Source: CAZKYX01 sp964557125
Lineage (GTDB): Bacteria > Patescibacteriota > Microgenomatia > Levybacterales > GWA1-39-11
Direction of reading: 5' to 3'
Assembly: GCA_964557125.1 (NCBI GenBank)
Contig: CAZKYX010000013.1
Location: 1-35,825, forward strand
Length of the DNA: 35,825 nt
The notes under the pieces are model-generated. The model saw nothing but the letters and a program-made list of their open reading frames with translations, ran no database searches and had not been told where the DNA came from. How positions within the stretch are numbered: the stretch's first letter is position 1; each line of letters starts with the position of its first letter. Of this stretch, positions 13,358 through 21,827 are shown piece by piece. The position numbers were made by a program, and so were the translations under genes.

Positions 13358-13777
13358 ATGTTAAATAAACTAAAAATTTTTGGCGATGGGGGCTCAAGAG
13401 GCAATCCCGGACAGGCAGCTTACGGATTTGTTATTTATGATGATTTGGAAAAAGTTATTTATAAGCAAGGAACACGAATTGGAATCAATACCAATAACGT
13501 TGCAGAGTACTCGGCAGTTATTAACTCACTTGATTGGGTCGAAAAAAATTGCAAGGAAGAAGTAGCGGCCATCGCTTTTTTTCTTGATTCCCAATTAGTG
13601 GTATCCCAACTCACCGGCAAGTTTCGTGTAAAGCATCCCAACATGCTGCCTCTCTTTGCAAAGGTTAAGCAGCTTGAATTTCGTCTTAACGCAAGAATCT
13701 CCTACACTGCAATTCCACGTGCTCAAAACTCAGCAGCTGATGAGATGGTAAATCTTGCGCTTGATTACAAGATTTAA
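13358..13777 (+). CDS. rnhA: Ribonuclease HI-like protein
   Basis: 139 aa, a complete RNase H fold of the archaeal/plant-like subgroup (compact, without the basic protrusion). All four acidic catalytic positions are visible: D10 in FGDGGSRGNPG, E50 in NNVAEYSA, D77 in FFLDSQLV and D128 in NSAADEMVN. It would cut the RNA strand of RNA-DNA hybrids, for primer removal and R-loop clearance. It follows the flippase by 55 bp and precedes the DUF4012 gene, with its own weak promoter region. Assignment is firm; the gene symbol is generic. Confidence 0.92.
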   Translation: MLNKLKIFGDGGSRGNPGQAAYGFVIYDDLEKVIYKQGTRIGINTNNVAEYSAVINSLDWVEKNCKEEVAAIAFFLDSQLVVSQLTGKFRVKHPNMLPLFAKVKQLEFRLNARISYTAIPRAQNSAADEMVNLALDYKI

Positions 13778-13802
13778 CCCTTTACTATAGCCTCATTTTA
13801 TC

Positions 13803-13831
13803 TGGACAAAAGGTGGTAGTTTCCCTACAAT
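13803..13831 (+). promoter_or_regulatory. DUF4012 gene promoter, leaderless
   Basis: -35 TGGACA (13803-13808), 17-bp spacer, -10 TACAAT (13826-13831), 8 nt to the ATG at 13840. Confidence 0.75.
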
Positions 13832-13839
13832 GAAATAGT

Positions 13840-16533
13840 ATGCCACTTCACACCCTTGAAGAACTTGATTCATCCTTACCAATAATTTGTGTTTTTTCTC
13901 GCCCCACAGAATCCTCTCTTGAATTTATAAAGTCTTTGCTTCCTAAATTTAAAGTAATTTTCGTTTCGGAAGAAAGTGCAAGAAATCATATCACATCAGA
14001 AAACTATTATTTTATTTCTCACACAGAAATGTTACTACTCGGAAAACTTCAGGAGAAAATTGACTACGCTGTAATCAATTTTACTGAAAAAGAGGAATCT
14101 GTATTTACTGAAAATCTAATTAATAAATTTACAAACGATAAAACAAAAGCGCTTTTCCTTTTTCCAATATTAAAAATTGGCGATTTTGAAATGCTCATCC
14201 AAAGTCTTGTCGCCAATAAAAATTTTCTTTTTGGCGGGGTAGGGGAACTACTTGACGGAAAAAGAAAGGAAAGTCAAAATGAATTTTCAACAATTATTAG
14301 AACAGCAATTTCTAAAGGAGAAGTAACACTTACAGGCAATGATTTATTTCCTGTCTATCCAATTACAATTGCAGACTTTATCTCAGGAGTTAATAAGATT
14401 CTTTTTAGTACCCACGAGTCGCATGTTTTCTTTTGCTTATTCTATAGTCATCCAGAAACCATTCTATCAGCTATTCACCTGCTGGGGAGGGCATACCCAG
14501 ATATTCAGGTCTATTTTCGCGAACAAAAAGACTTGCCTGCTAGACACTCAAGAGCTGAAATTGAAAAATTTATTAAAACTCAACTTAAACTTAAAGAAGA
14601 ATATTTAGATAAATACTTGAAGGGCTTTGAGCAAAGTGCTCCAGAATTAGTTACCTCAACTGTTGCAGGGGAGGAGTTAGCCCACATCGAAGTGGATAAA
14701 GTTGCTGATGAAAAAACTGTTCCAACAAGAAAGGGGAGAAGAGCAAAAAATAGTTTCAAGTTTTTTGCAACAAGTCTTATCTTAAGCGTATTTATTTTTA
14801 TTATTGCGAATACAATTCTCCTTGGAACTGGTTTGTTGTTACTCAAAAAAACGATTTCTTCATTTGAAAAAAGTAACTTTAGCCCAATCTACCAGCAGAC
14901 TCACTACGCAAAACTCCTTCTTAACACAGCCAGACCCTCTGTTTATTTAGTCTCAGAAATCATTTCACCTCTCGATAAAGAGAGGCGAATGAGGGCAGTG
15001 TATGATTTGATTGATAGATCCCTTTCCCTCGCACAGCTTGCTGCTGAAACAATACGCAATGCGGATTCTAAAAGTTTGACAAGAAAGCAGTTTGAATCCA
15101 TTCTTTCAAGTATTACCTTTTTATATTCTCAGGGTGAGAGAATAAAATTAGAACAAAATAATAAAGCGCTCGATTCACTACTTACCTTAAACCAATCCAA
15201 AGTAATCAGCCTTTTCCAGGTAGCACCCACACTCCTTGGTTTTGGAAAGGAAAAGCAATATCTCATTCTTTTCCAAAACAACGGAGAATTACGACCTACT
15301 GGTGGATTTATCGGCTCAGTCGGAGAGCTTTCTCTAAAGAATGGAAAAATTGTTGATTTAAAAATACGAGATGTGTACGAACTAGACGGACAACTCAAGG
15401 AGCACGTCGAACCACCATTTGTTGTGAGAAGATTTTTACAACCTCATTTATACTTACGTGACAGTAACTTTTATACAGACTTTCAAGAGGTAGCAAGCAA
15501 ATCAGCGCTAATTTATAATCTCGAAACAGGCAAGCGACCCGATGGAGTAATTGGAGTTGATTTTGAGGTGCTAAAGCAAATAATAGGAATTGTTGGCCCA
15601 ATTGTATTGCGTGACGGTACGAGCATTTCAAAGGACAACGCGTTTGATTATATTCAGCAGACAATTAAAGATGGAAATTTTCCTGGCTCAACGCAAAAGA
15701 AATCAATTCTTGATGAAATATTTACCCAAGTGCTTTTACGCTTAGAGCAGGACAAAAACAAGTGGCTTGATATTGCTCTTTTAACACCAGATTTGTTGGA
15801 GCAAAAGCACATAGTAGTTGCCTTTAGAGAAACCCCCTACCAAGCCATTTTTAATGCAAACAATTTTGGCGGAGAATTTGTAGATAAACGAGATAGACAA
15901 AGCGGAACTCAGTATGATTTTCTTGCGGTAAATGAGGCAAATATTGGAGTAAATAAAGCAAATATTGGAGTAAGTAGATCAGTTGAATATCAAGCGGATA
16001 TCTCGAGTCTTGGAATTCAATCAAAGGCAACGCTTACACTAACTAATAACTTTACAGAACAATACAAACCGTACATAAAAGTATATGTTCCAAGGAAAAG
16101 CAAACTTGAAAGCATTACCATTAATGGAGAAAAACAGAATAAAATTCCAGCAATTACAGACATAAAAATATACGAAGCAAAAACCTTCAAACCAACGGGT
16201 GGTCAATTTGAAGTGGAAGAAAATGAGGAGTACGGATTTACTTTCTTTGCTTTTATTACAACTGTCCCACCAAGAGGAAAGCAAACAATAGAACTACGTT
16301 ACTCAAATGGAGCTGCAACAACGCTAAAAGCCATAAATCCTTACTCGTTTCTTTTCCTAAAGCAACCCGGAACAGCTCCCTATGTCTTAACTTCATCAGT
16401 GCTATTTCCCGAAAACTACAAACCACTCGAAGCAAAAGCTTCATCTTTTGGTAAAAACTTCTTGAAATTTGAAGATACAATAATTACAGACAAAGAGTAC
16501 TCAATATCTCTTCAAAGAAAAAGTGGGGAATAA
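13840..16533 (+). CDS. DUF4012 envelope protein with N-terminal epimerase-like domain
   Basis: 897 aa in three parts. Residues 1-270 look like a degraded nucleotide-sugar epimerase/SDR fold (alternating strands and helices; LFPVYPITIADFISGVNKIL resembles the late SDR segment), but the N-terminal glycine motif is absent, so catalysis is doubtful. A single transmembrane helix lies at ~305-333. The extracytoplasmic DUF4012 domain starts near 465 with YLILFQNNGELRPTGGF and continues with DVYELDGQ and RPDGVIGVDFEVL. A small direct repeat (ANIGV twice, 15946-15980) lies near residue 705. DUF4012 proteins occur in many walled bacteria next to surface-glycan genes; their role is unknown. The promoter makes the mRNA leaderless. 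Confidence 0.85.
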   Translation: MPLHTLEELDSSLPIICVFSRPTESSLEFIKSLLPKFKVIFVSEESARNHITSENYYFISHTEMLLLGKLQEKIDYAVINFTEKEESVFTENLINKFTNDKTKALFLFPILKIGDFEMLIQSLVANKNFLFGGVGELLDGKRKESQNEFSTIIRTAISKGEVTLTGNDLFPVYPITIADFISGVNKILFSTHESHVFFCLFYSHPETILSAIHLLGRAYPDIQVYFREQKDLPARHSRAEIEKFIKTQLKLKEEYLDKYLKGFEQSAPELVTSTVAGEELAHIEVDKVADEKTVPTRKGRRAKNSFKFFATSLILSVFIFIIANTILLGTGLLLLKKTISSFEKSNFSPIYQQTHYAKLLLNTARPSVYLVSEIISPLDKERRMRAVYDLIDRSLSLAQLAAETIRNADSKSLTRKQFESILSSITFLYSQGERIKLEQNNKALDSLLTLNQSKVISLFQVAPTLLGFGKEKQYLILFQNNGELRPTGGFIGSVGELSLKNGKIVDLKIRDVYELDGQLKEHVEPPFVVRRFLQPHLYLRDSNFYTDFQEVASKSALIYNLETGKRPDGVIGVDFEVLKQIIGIVGPIVLRDGTSISKDNAFDYIQQTIKDGNFPGSTQKKSILDEIFTQVLLRLEQDKNKWLDIALLTPDLLEQKHIVVAFRETPYQAIFNANNFGGEFVDKRDRQSGTQYDFLAVNEANIGVNKANIGVSRSVEYQADISSLGIQSKATLTLTNNFTEQYKPYIKVYVPRKSKLESITINGEKQNKIPAITDIKIYEAKTFKPTGGQFEVEENEEYGFTFFAFITTVPPRGKQTIELRYSNGAATTLKAINPYSFLFLKQPGTAPYVLTSSVLFPENYKPLEAKASSFGKNFLKFEDTIITDKEYSISLQRKSGE

Positions 16534-16541
16534 TTCCCTTA

Positions 16542-16550
16542 TGCTATAAT
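16542..16550 (+). promoter_or_regulatory. PBP promoter (extended -10), leaderless GTG
   Basis: TGC then TATAAT (16545-16550), 7 nt to the GTG start at 16558. No strong -35. Confidence 0.65.
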
Positions 16551-16557
16551 TATCCTT

Positions 16558-18780
16558 GTGCCCATCGGCAACTTTCCCATGCGTTTGTTACAAAATATCA
16601 AAAGAAAATTTCCAAAGAAATTCTTAAAAAAGCTACTTACAACAAAGAAGCTTTTAGCTCTCTATATTATCCTTGCAATTCCAGTATTAATGCTTGTTTT
16701 GGCACTTCTATTTGTTATAAAAGACATTCCAAGAGCCACCGTTATAGGTATTAATAACTTCCCCCAATCCAGCAAAATTTACGACAGAAACCGCAATCTT
16801 TTGTATACAATTTATGCCACAAAGAACCAGTCATTTGTACCGCTTCACAGAATGCCCCTTCATTTACAGCAAGCAACTGTTGCTATAGAAGATAAGAATT
16901 TTTACGAGCACGGAGCAATAGACCTTAAAGGAATTGTGAGGGCTGTGTATGTAACCGTTTTTCGCAAAACTGTTCAAGGGGGTTCAACAATTACTCAACA
17001 ACTTGTTCGCAATTCATTACTTACGCTTGACAGAACTATCACAAGAAAGGTGAAAGAGGTCATCCTTTCCTTTGTTGTTGAGGCAATCTATTCAAAAAAG
17101 CAGGTGCTAGAAATGTATCTCAATCAAGTTTCTTATGGAGGCACCGCGTGGGGAGTCGAAGCGGCAAGTCAAATATATTTTGATAAAGACGTTTCTGAAT
17201 TAGATCTCGCCCAATCCGCATACCTTGCTGGCATTCCGCAAGCCCCAAGCGTTTATTCTCCTTTTGGCTCACATCCTGAAGAGGGTAAAAAAAGACAGCT
17301 TCAAGTACTTCAAATTATGAAAGAGGAGGGGTATATTACAGCAGAGGAGCAAAAAAAGGCGACTTCCGAAGACCTTAAGTTCTCAGAAATTAGAGATACG
17401 ATTCTTGCACCTCATTTTGTTTTCTACATTAAGGACTTACTTGTGCAGCAATATGGGCAAAAAATGGTAGAGCAGGGTGGTCTTGATGTAATCACATCCC
17501 TCGATCTTACTATCCAAAAACTAACCGAAGACGCACTCGCAACTGAAGAGGCAACCTTGAGAAATAACAACTGGTACAATGCAGCATCCGTTGTCACAAA
17601 GCCCGCAACTGGAGAGATTCTGGCAATGGTTGGTAGTAGAAATTATTTTGACACAGAGCGCGATGGTAATGTAAATGTTGCAATTTCAAATAGGCAACCA
17701 GGGTCATCAATCAAACCAATCAATTATGCAACAGGGCTTGTGAAAGGGTATACTGCCGCAACTCCTTTTGTTGATGAGAAAATATGTTTTCCAAATCCTA
17801 GCGGAGCAGCATATTGCCCTCAAAACTATGATGGTAGGTTTCATGGAGTACAGCAAATGAGATACTCTCTGGCTAATTCTTTCAATATACCGGCTGTTAA
17901 AATGTTAAAACTCAACACGGTAGAGTCAATGATTGCAACCGCTTCAGCAATGGGTATTAATTCATTTACAGATCCAGCACGCTACGGACTATCTCTCACA
18001 TTGGGAGGAGGAGAGGTTACTATGCTTGAGATGGTTCAGGCATATGGAGTTTTTGCAAACTCCGGCTACAAAATCAATCTTCACCCAATTCTAAAAGTCA
18101 CAACGACCAAAGGAGAAGTACTCAACGAGTACAAGCCACCCATTAGTCCTCTACTTGGAGAAAAGGTGCTACCTGATGGAGTTTCATTTATTATTTCAAA
18201 CATTCTCTCAGACAATGGCGCCCGCTCAGCAGCGTTTGGAAGCAACTCTCCGCTTTTTATAAAAGGGTATCCCGTTGCGGTTAAAACCGGAACAACAAAT
18301 GACTATCGTGACAATTGGACCATTGGATACACTCCATCGTTTGTTGTTGCAACATGGGTAGGCAACAATAACAATACCCCACTAAAAGGCGTTGTGAGCG
18401 GTGTTACCGGTGCTGCCCCCATATGGAATCAGATTATGAAAGGCCTTCTTGAAAATACACCACCAGAGGAATTTCAAAGACCTGATAGCGTTGTTGGTAA
18501 GAATGTTTGCTCTACTTCAGGATTACTTCCACAAGCTGCTGGCTCTCCATATGTTTGTCCGACACGGTTTGAGTATTTTATCAAAAGCACTGTACCAACC
18601 AAGGTAGACTCAGGACTTCAGAAAGTATTTATTGATAAAACGACAAATCAAGTAGCAAAAGCTGGGCAAACCGAAAATATCGAGGAAAAAGAAGCCGTTA
18701 TCGTAACCGACCCAACGGGAGACACATACTGTGTAACATGTCCACACCCAGAACTGACAACCCCAACGCCAGCACCTTAG
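16558..18780 (+). CDS. Class A penicillin-binding protein (PBP1-like), copy A
   Basis: 740 aa bifunctional wall synthase. Membrane anchor at ~33-55. The GT51 glycosyltransferase domain (~85-260) has AIEDKNFYEHGAID (catalytic Glu ~106) and GGSTITQQL. The transpeptidase domain follows: SxxK as SSIK (~383), SFN in ANSFNIPAV, and KTGTT near 575. All active-site motifs are intact. The C-terminal tail contains several Cys and a Pro/Thr-rich end. The GTG start is supported by a promoter 7 nt upstream. It lies 24 bp after the DUF4012 gene, and its stop overlaps the convergent O-antigen ligase-like gene by 4 bp. A paralogue is encoded at 23509-25683. Confidence 0.95.
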   Translation: MPIGNFPMRLLQNIKRKFPKKFLKKLLTTKKLLALYIILAIPVLMLVLALLFVIKDIPRATVIGINNFPQSSKIYDRNRNLLYTIYATKNQSFVPLHRMPLHLQQATVAIEDKNFYEHGAIDLKGIVRAVYVTVFRKTVQGGSTITQQLVRNSLLTLDRTITRKVKEVILSFVVEAIYSKKQVLEMYLNQVSYGGTAWGVEAASQIYFDKDVSELDLAQSAYLAGIPQAPSVYSPFGSHPEEGKKRQLQVLQIMKEEGYITAEEQKKATSEDLKFSEIRDTILAPHFVFYIKDLLVQQYGQKMVEQGGLDVITSLDLTIQKLTEDALATEEATLRNNNWYNAASVVTKPATGEILAMVGSRNYFDTERDGNVNVAISNRQPGSSIKPINYATGLVKGYTAATPFVDEKICFPNPSGAAYCPQNYDGRFHGVQQMRYSLANSFNIPAVKMLKLNTVESMIATASAMGINSFTDPARYGLSLTLGGGEVTMLEMVQAYGVFANSGYKINLHPILKVTTTKGEVLNEYKPPISPLLGEKVLPDGVSFIISNILSDNGARSAAFGSNSPLFIKGYPVAVKTGTTNDYRDNWTIGYTPSFVVATWVGNNNNTPLKGVVSGVTGAAPIWNQIMKGLLENTPPEEFQRPDSVVGKNVCSTSGLLPQAAGSPYVCPTRFEYFIKSTVPTKVDSGLQKVFIDKTTNQVAKAGQTENIEEKEAVIVTDPTGDTYCVTCPHPELTTPTPAP

Positions 18781-20033
18781 GTTTTTTTACCCAAACTTAA
18801 ACCAACAATCAAAGCCAACATCAATTGACCTTGTTGCAACGTGAGAAAGAAGTGGTCGAAAAATCCTATAAAAAGTACTGCTAGCAATGAATAGAGCACG
18901 GCACGTGCCCAAAGCTTATCGTTGGTTTTTGCTCTTTTTAAGGAGCTACAACTTTTCCGAATTATTTTTACCAAATAAAAAAATGCTGTCAGAAATCCCA
19001 AAATACCAGTTTGCACAAGCGAATAGAGATAAATATTGTGAACCGGCTGTAAAAGTATTGGAGATACCGTTTTTTGAAAAGGGATTTGATTTATAAAGGA
19101 ATTTAGCAAGCCAACACCAAAGAGTGGGGATTTCAAAAACATGTCCCAGTACAATATCGTGAGTTCTGCTCTGTACCCCAAGTCCCTTAAAATCGATTGG
19201 GGTGAAAGCCGTTGGAAAAAGAAAAGTATTCCTAACAAGACGAAAGGGGTGCATAAAAGGCCCACTTTCCTTAAGCTCACTCTTCCTTGACTCAGAACAT
19301 GAATAATTACCAATAGTGCAGCTGTCATAAGCGTTACACGCGAAAAAGTGAGAAGAAGTGCTATCACAATAAATGGGATAGTAGAAAAATGAAACAATTT
19401 ATTCTTAAAAAGAGATTGATTTACCAGCAGAAAAATAAGAGAAAACAATAGAAAAAATGCAAAAACATTGGGGTGAGGAAATGTCGCATAGGAACGCAGT
19501 ATGCTCGTCCCCTGAAAAGAAAATGTCGCAATATCAATTGTTGATGCATTAAATGACCGTTCTCCAAGAAAATAAAACACACCGCCTAATGAATGCTGAA
19601 GATAGTATTGCACCATTCCAATGAGTGACACAACAAGAGCACCAATTCCCAAAACATAGAGAAATGCTTTGCGCATAGTATCTCTAAAATGCACACAAGT
19701 ATAGATACCAAAGAATACAAACTCGAATACCTTCAGCACTCCAAAAAGACCTGCTGGCACACTTTTTGAAAATATTACCCCAAATAGCAAAATTCCAAAA
19801 AGGATGAGTACCGAGGAGTTTAAAAGTTTTTTTAAGAAAGAATATTTTCTGTTCTTAATTACAACCAAAAGAAGTAAAACAATTAGAATATCGCTTACAT
19901 ACAGTGTTGGAGATAAATAATCCACACGGATACCAGAGACAAAAGCAAAGTAAGGCCAGAAATGTTTTCCAAACTGTATAAATAAAGATGCAATGATGGA
20001 TAGATATATAGCCTTTTCTACTCGGGGGGTCAC
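18777..20033 (-). CDS. O-antigen ligase/polymerase-like membrane protein
   Basis: 418 aa, 10-12 predicted helices. Features of the Wzy/WaaL superfamily are the run FHFSTIPFIVIALLLTFSRV with the conserved Ser-Arg after a helix, and the large extracytoplasmic loop before PVHNIYLYSLVQTG (~340). That motif carries the conserved His-Asn of this family. It would join or polymerise undecaprenyl-linked glycan onto a surface acceptor. Neighbouring flippase, GT39 and DUF4012 genes fit a surface-glycan pathway. The start overlaps the end of the jag gene by 4 bp, so it is probably the last gene of the rpmH-rnpA-yidC-jag operon, an unusual addition. WaaL and Wzy cannot be distinguished from sequence alone. 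Confidence 0.85.
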   Translation of the reverse strand: MTPRVEKAIYLSIIASLFIQFGKHFWPYFAFVSGIRVDYLSPTLYVSDILIVLLLLVVIKNRKYSFLKKLLNSSVLILFGILLFGVIFSKSVPAGLFGVLKVFEFVFFGIYTCVHFRDTMRKAFLYVLGIGALVVSLIGMVQYYLQHSLGGVFYFLGERSFNASTIDIATFSFQGTSILRSYATFPHPNVFAFFLLFSLIFLLVNQSLFKNKLFHFSTIPFIVIALLLTFSRVTLMTAALLVIIHVLSQGRVSLRKVGLLCTPFVLLGILFFFQRLSPQSILRDLGYRAELTILYWDMFLKSPLFGVGLLNSFINQIPFQKTVSPILLQPVHNIYLYSLVQTGILGFLTAFFYLVKIIRKSCSSLKRAKTNDKLWARAVLYSLLAVLFIGFFDHFFLTLQQGQLMLALIVGLSLGKKT

Positions 20034-20482
20034 TTCTTCTTAATAACCAGCGTTCTTTCTCTATCTTCTCCTATAGACTCAGTTACCACTTCTTCATCCT
20101 CTTGAAAATGTAGATGCACAAATCTTCTTTCCCAAGGCTTAAGGCCTCGCACTGTTTTTTCATACCCTGTTGAAATAACCTCTTCCTTAAGCTTATCAGA
20201 AAGTTCTTTGAGGTATTCTTCTCTTTCTTGTCTGTAGCTTCCAATCTCGACGGTAAGCCTTCTGTATTCCCCAATTTTCTGCGTGACAATAAGGGTTAAC
20301 ACAAATTCAAAAGAGGTAAGGGTATTTCCATGCTTCCCAATAAGAAGAGCGTTGTCATCACCACTATCAAGTAGTACGCTATATCCTTCATCATGAGAAG
20401 TAATCTCGATACTTGATTTAATATCCAAAAGCTTCAAGAGCTCTTCGATTTCTTTTTGAATAATTTTAATTTCTTTTTCCAT
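20030..20482 (-). CDS. jag: Jag/KhpB-like RNA-binding protein (KH + R3H)
   Basis: 150 aa from the chosen ATG. The KH-type domain contains LLIGKHGNTLTSFEFVL (the GxxG loop as GKHG), and the C-terminal R3H domain contains ERRFVHLHFQ with the Arg and His of the motif. Usually such proteins bind RNA and are encoded just after yidC, as here; they influence cell elongation and envelope synthesis in Gram-positives. The frame is open to a TTG at 20518, but the ATG at 20482 (MEKEIKII) gives a 17-nt overlap with yidC and a normal N-terminus. The N-terminal Jag domain is short or absent. The start choice is moderately sure. Confidence 0.88.
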   Translation of the reverse strand: MEKEIKIIQKEIEELLKLLDIKSSIEITSHDEGYSVLLDSGDDNALLIGKHGNTLTSFEFVLTLIVTQKIGEYRRLTVEIGSYRQEREEYLKELSDKLKEEVISTGYEKTVRGLKPWERRFVHLHFQEDEEVVTESIGEDRERTLVIKKK

Positions 20483-21278
20483 ATTTCTTAAGCTTTTCTG
20501 TCCATTGGACAAGTCCACCAGGACCTACGAGAAAATACTGCTGAAGTATACCAAAAATGGTGAACGTATTCCAGTACAAAGAGAGACCAAGCGGAAGACT
20601 GAATGAGAAGAACCCTACCATAAGCGGGAAGAGGTAAAGAGATTGCTGCATAAATGCTGCTTGAAAGTCATCCTTTTTCGCAACAATTGGCTTTTCTGGC
20701 ATCATCATTTTTGAGAGAACTAGCTGCAAAAGAACTGTTACAGCAGGGATTAAGATAAGAAGCGGCATATGAGATATTTCTTTCGATGGGGAAAGAGAAA
20801 GTGGCAATCCAAAAAAGCTGGTATCCCACAATCCGCGAATTTTTAGAGAATCAAAATACAAAGAATTATTAACTTCCTTTATCTTTGCAAGAGAATTTAC
20901 ATTAACCACTTGCGTTAATACGTGATAAAGACTCCAAATGATAGGTATTTGAAGTATAACCGGAAGACATCCGCTTGCAGGATTTACTCCGTGATTCTTA
21001 TAAAGCTTCATCATTTCTTCTTGGTGTTTTTTCTTGTCGCCTTTATGCTTTTCCTTCAAGAGTGAGAGGTGAGGAGCTAAATCCTGCATTTTTTTACTTG
21101 CCCTAATTTGTGAGGTGGTAAAAGGAAGGAGAACCAAGCGAATAATAGTAGTCAATGCAATTATTGAGAATCCCAATGCAAATGGCACATGCAAAAACAT
21201 GAACAACTGATAACAAAGTACGAGAATATTAGTGATGGGTTGGGTAAATAGGACAGTAAAAATTGCTCCAATATTCAT
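20466..21278 (-). CDS. yidC: Membrane protein insertase YidC/Oxa1
   Basis: 270 aa, the short Gram-positive-like form without the large periplasmic domain. Five main helices. The conserved positively charged groove residue appears in TTSQIRASKKMQ (~R58), followed by the cytoplasmic helical hairpin (KEKHKGDKKKHQEEMMKLYK) and the signature GVNPASGCLPVILQIPI (~102-118). It inserts membrane proteins with or without SecYEG. It starts 1 nt after rnpA and overlaps jag, so it is translationally coupled within the rpmH-rnpA-yidC-jag operon. Confidence 0.95.
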   Translation of the reverse strand: MNIGAIFTVLFTQPITNILVLCYQLFMFLHVPFALGFSIIALTTIIRLVLLPFTTSQIRASKKMQDLAPHLSLLKEKHKGDKKKHQEEMMKLYKNHGVNPASGCLPVILQIPIIWSLYHVLTQVVNVNSLAKIKEVNNSLYFDSLKIRGLWDTSFFGLPLSLSPSKEISHMPLLILIPAVTVLLQLVLSKMMMPEKPIVAKKDDFQAAFMQQSLYLFPLMVGFFSFSLPLGLSLYWNTFTIFGILQQYFLVGPGGLVQWTEKLKKYGKRN

Positions 21279-21279
21279 A

Positions 21280-21603
21280 TTACAAAATGTGTGTTGAAGT
21301 GAATGCTTTCCTTAGCTCATCATTAATATGTTGAGGCTCTAAAGTCGACATACCCTTTTTAATATACAGTACTATTTCAAATTTTTGATCTAAATCCTGA
21401 AGAAGTTTTCTTACCTCTTCAACAACTTGTCTTCTTATTTTATTACGAAACACCGCTCTCTTATCTACTTTTTTTCCAACTACTACTGCGCAACTTACTA
21501 CTGGCGTATTAGTCTCTTGATATCGTAATACAAAAAAAGGGGTAGCAAAAATGTTTTTTGGCACACCCTTTCTAAAAGAATATCTATTTTTCTTACGTAA
21601 CAT
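21280..21603 (-). CDS. rnpA: Ribonuclease P protein component
   Basis: 107 aa, normal size. It binds RNase P RNA and helps cut tRNA 5' leaders. The RNR signature is present as AVFRNKIRRQVVEEVR (~71-86), preceded by the VVGKKVDKRAV strand-helix. The start codon overlaps the rpmH stop by one base (TAATG), giving tight coupling with the ribosomal protein gene as in most bacteria. Confidence 0.94.
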   Translation of the reverse strand: MLRKKNRYSFRKGVPKNIFATPFFVLRYQETNTPVVSCAVVVGKKVDKRAVFRNKIRRQVVEEVRKLLQDLDQKFEIVLYIKKGMSTLEPQHINDELRKAFTSTHIL

Positions 21604-21734
21604 TACAAAGACTTTCTTCCCTTGAGCCTTCTTCTTTTAACTAAGGCTTTACCGGTTCTTGTTTTAAGTCTTTTTAAAAATCCGTGCTTTGAAGTTGCCT
21701 TTTTCTTGCTATTTTTCGTCATTCGTTCAGACAT
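21603..21734 (-). CDS. rpmH: 50S ribosomal protein L34
   Basis: 43 aa, too short for most ORF lists. The C-terminal part is clearly L34: HGFLKRLKTRTGKALVKRRR followed by LKGRKSL. The N-terminus (MSERMTKNSKKKATSK) departs from the usual KRTYQPS start. A promoter (-35 TTGAGT at 21766-21771, 17 bp, -10 TATCAT at 21743-21748) ends 8 nt before the ATG at 21734. This supports that start and a leaderless transcript. A second in-frame Met lies at 21722. It heads the rpmH-rnpA-yidC-jag operon; dnaA, often divergent here, is replaced by gap. Confidence 0.92.
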   Translation of the reverse strand: MSERMTKNSKKKATSKHGFLKRLKTRTGKALVKRRRLKGRKSL

Positions 21735-21742
21735 AGGTTCTA

Positions 21743-21771
21743 ATGATACCAAATTTTATGCGTAAACTCAA
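21743..21771 (-). promoter_or_regulatory. rpmH operon promoter, leaderless
   Basis: Minus strand: TTGAGT, 17-bp spacer, TATCAT, 8 nt to ATG. Confidence 0.65.
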
Positions 21772-21792
21772 TAAGACCAAAACTGCTCTCTG

Positions 21793-21821
21793 TTGTATTT
21801 GTAAAATAATTCTTGTATTCT
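21793..21821 (+). promoter_or_regulatory. gap promoter, leaderless
   Basis: -35 TTGTAT (21793-21798), 17-bp spacer, -10 TATTCT (21816-21821), 6 nt to the ATG at 21828. It rules out the upstream in-frame TTG at 21813. Confidence 0.7.
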
Positions 21822-21827
21822 AAATGC

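Noticed and set aside
21735..21827. Replication origin next to rpmH
   Set aside because: rpmH-rnpA often adjoins dnaA/oriC, but this 93-bp gap has no DnaA-box-like sequence and is filled by two divergent promoters.
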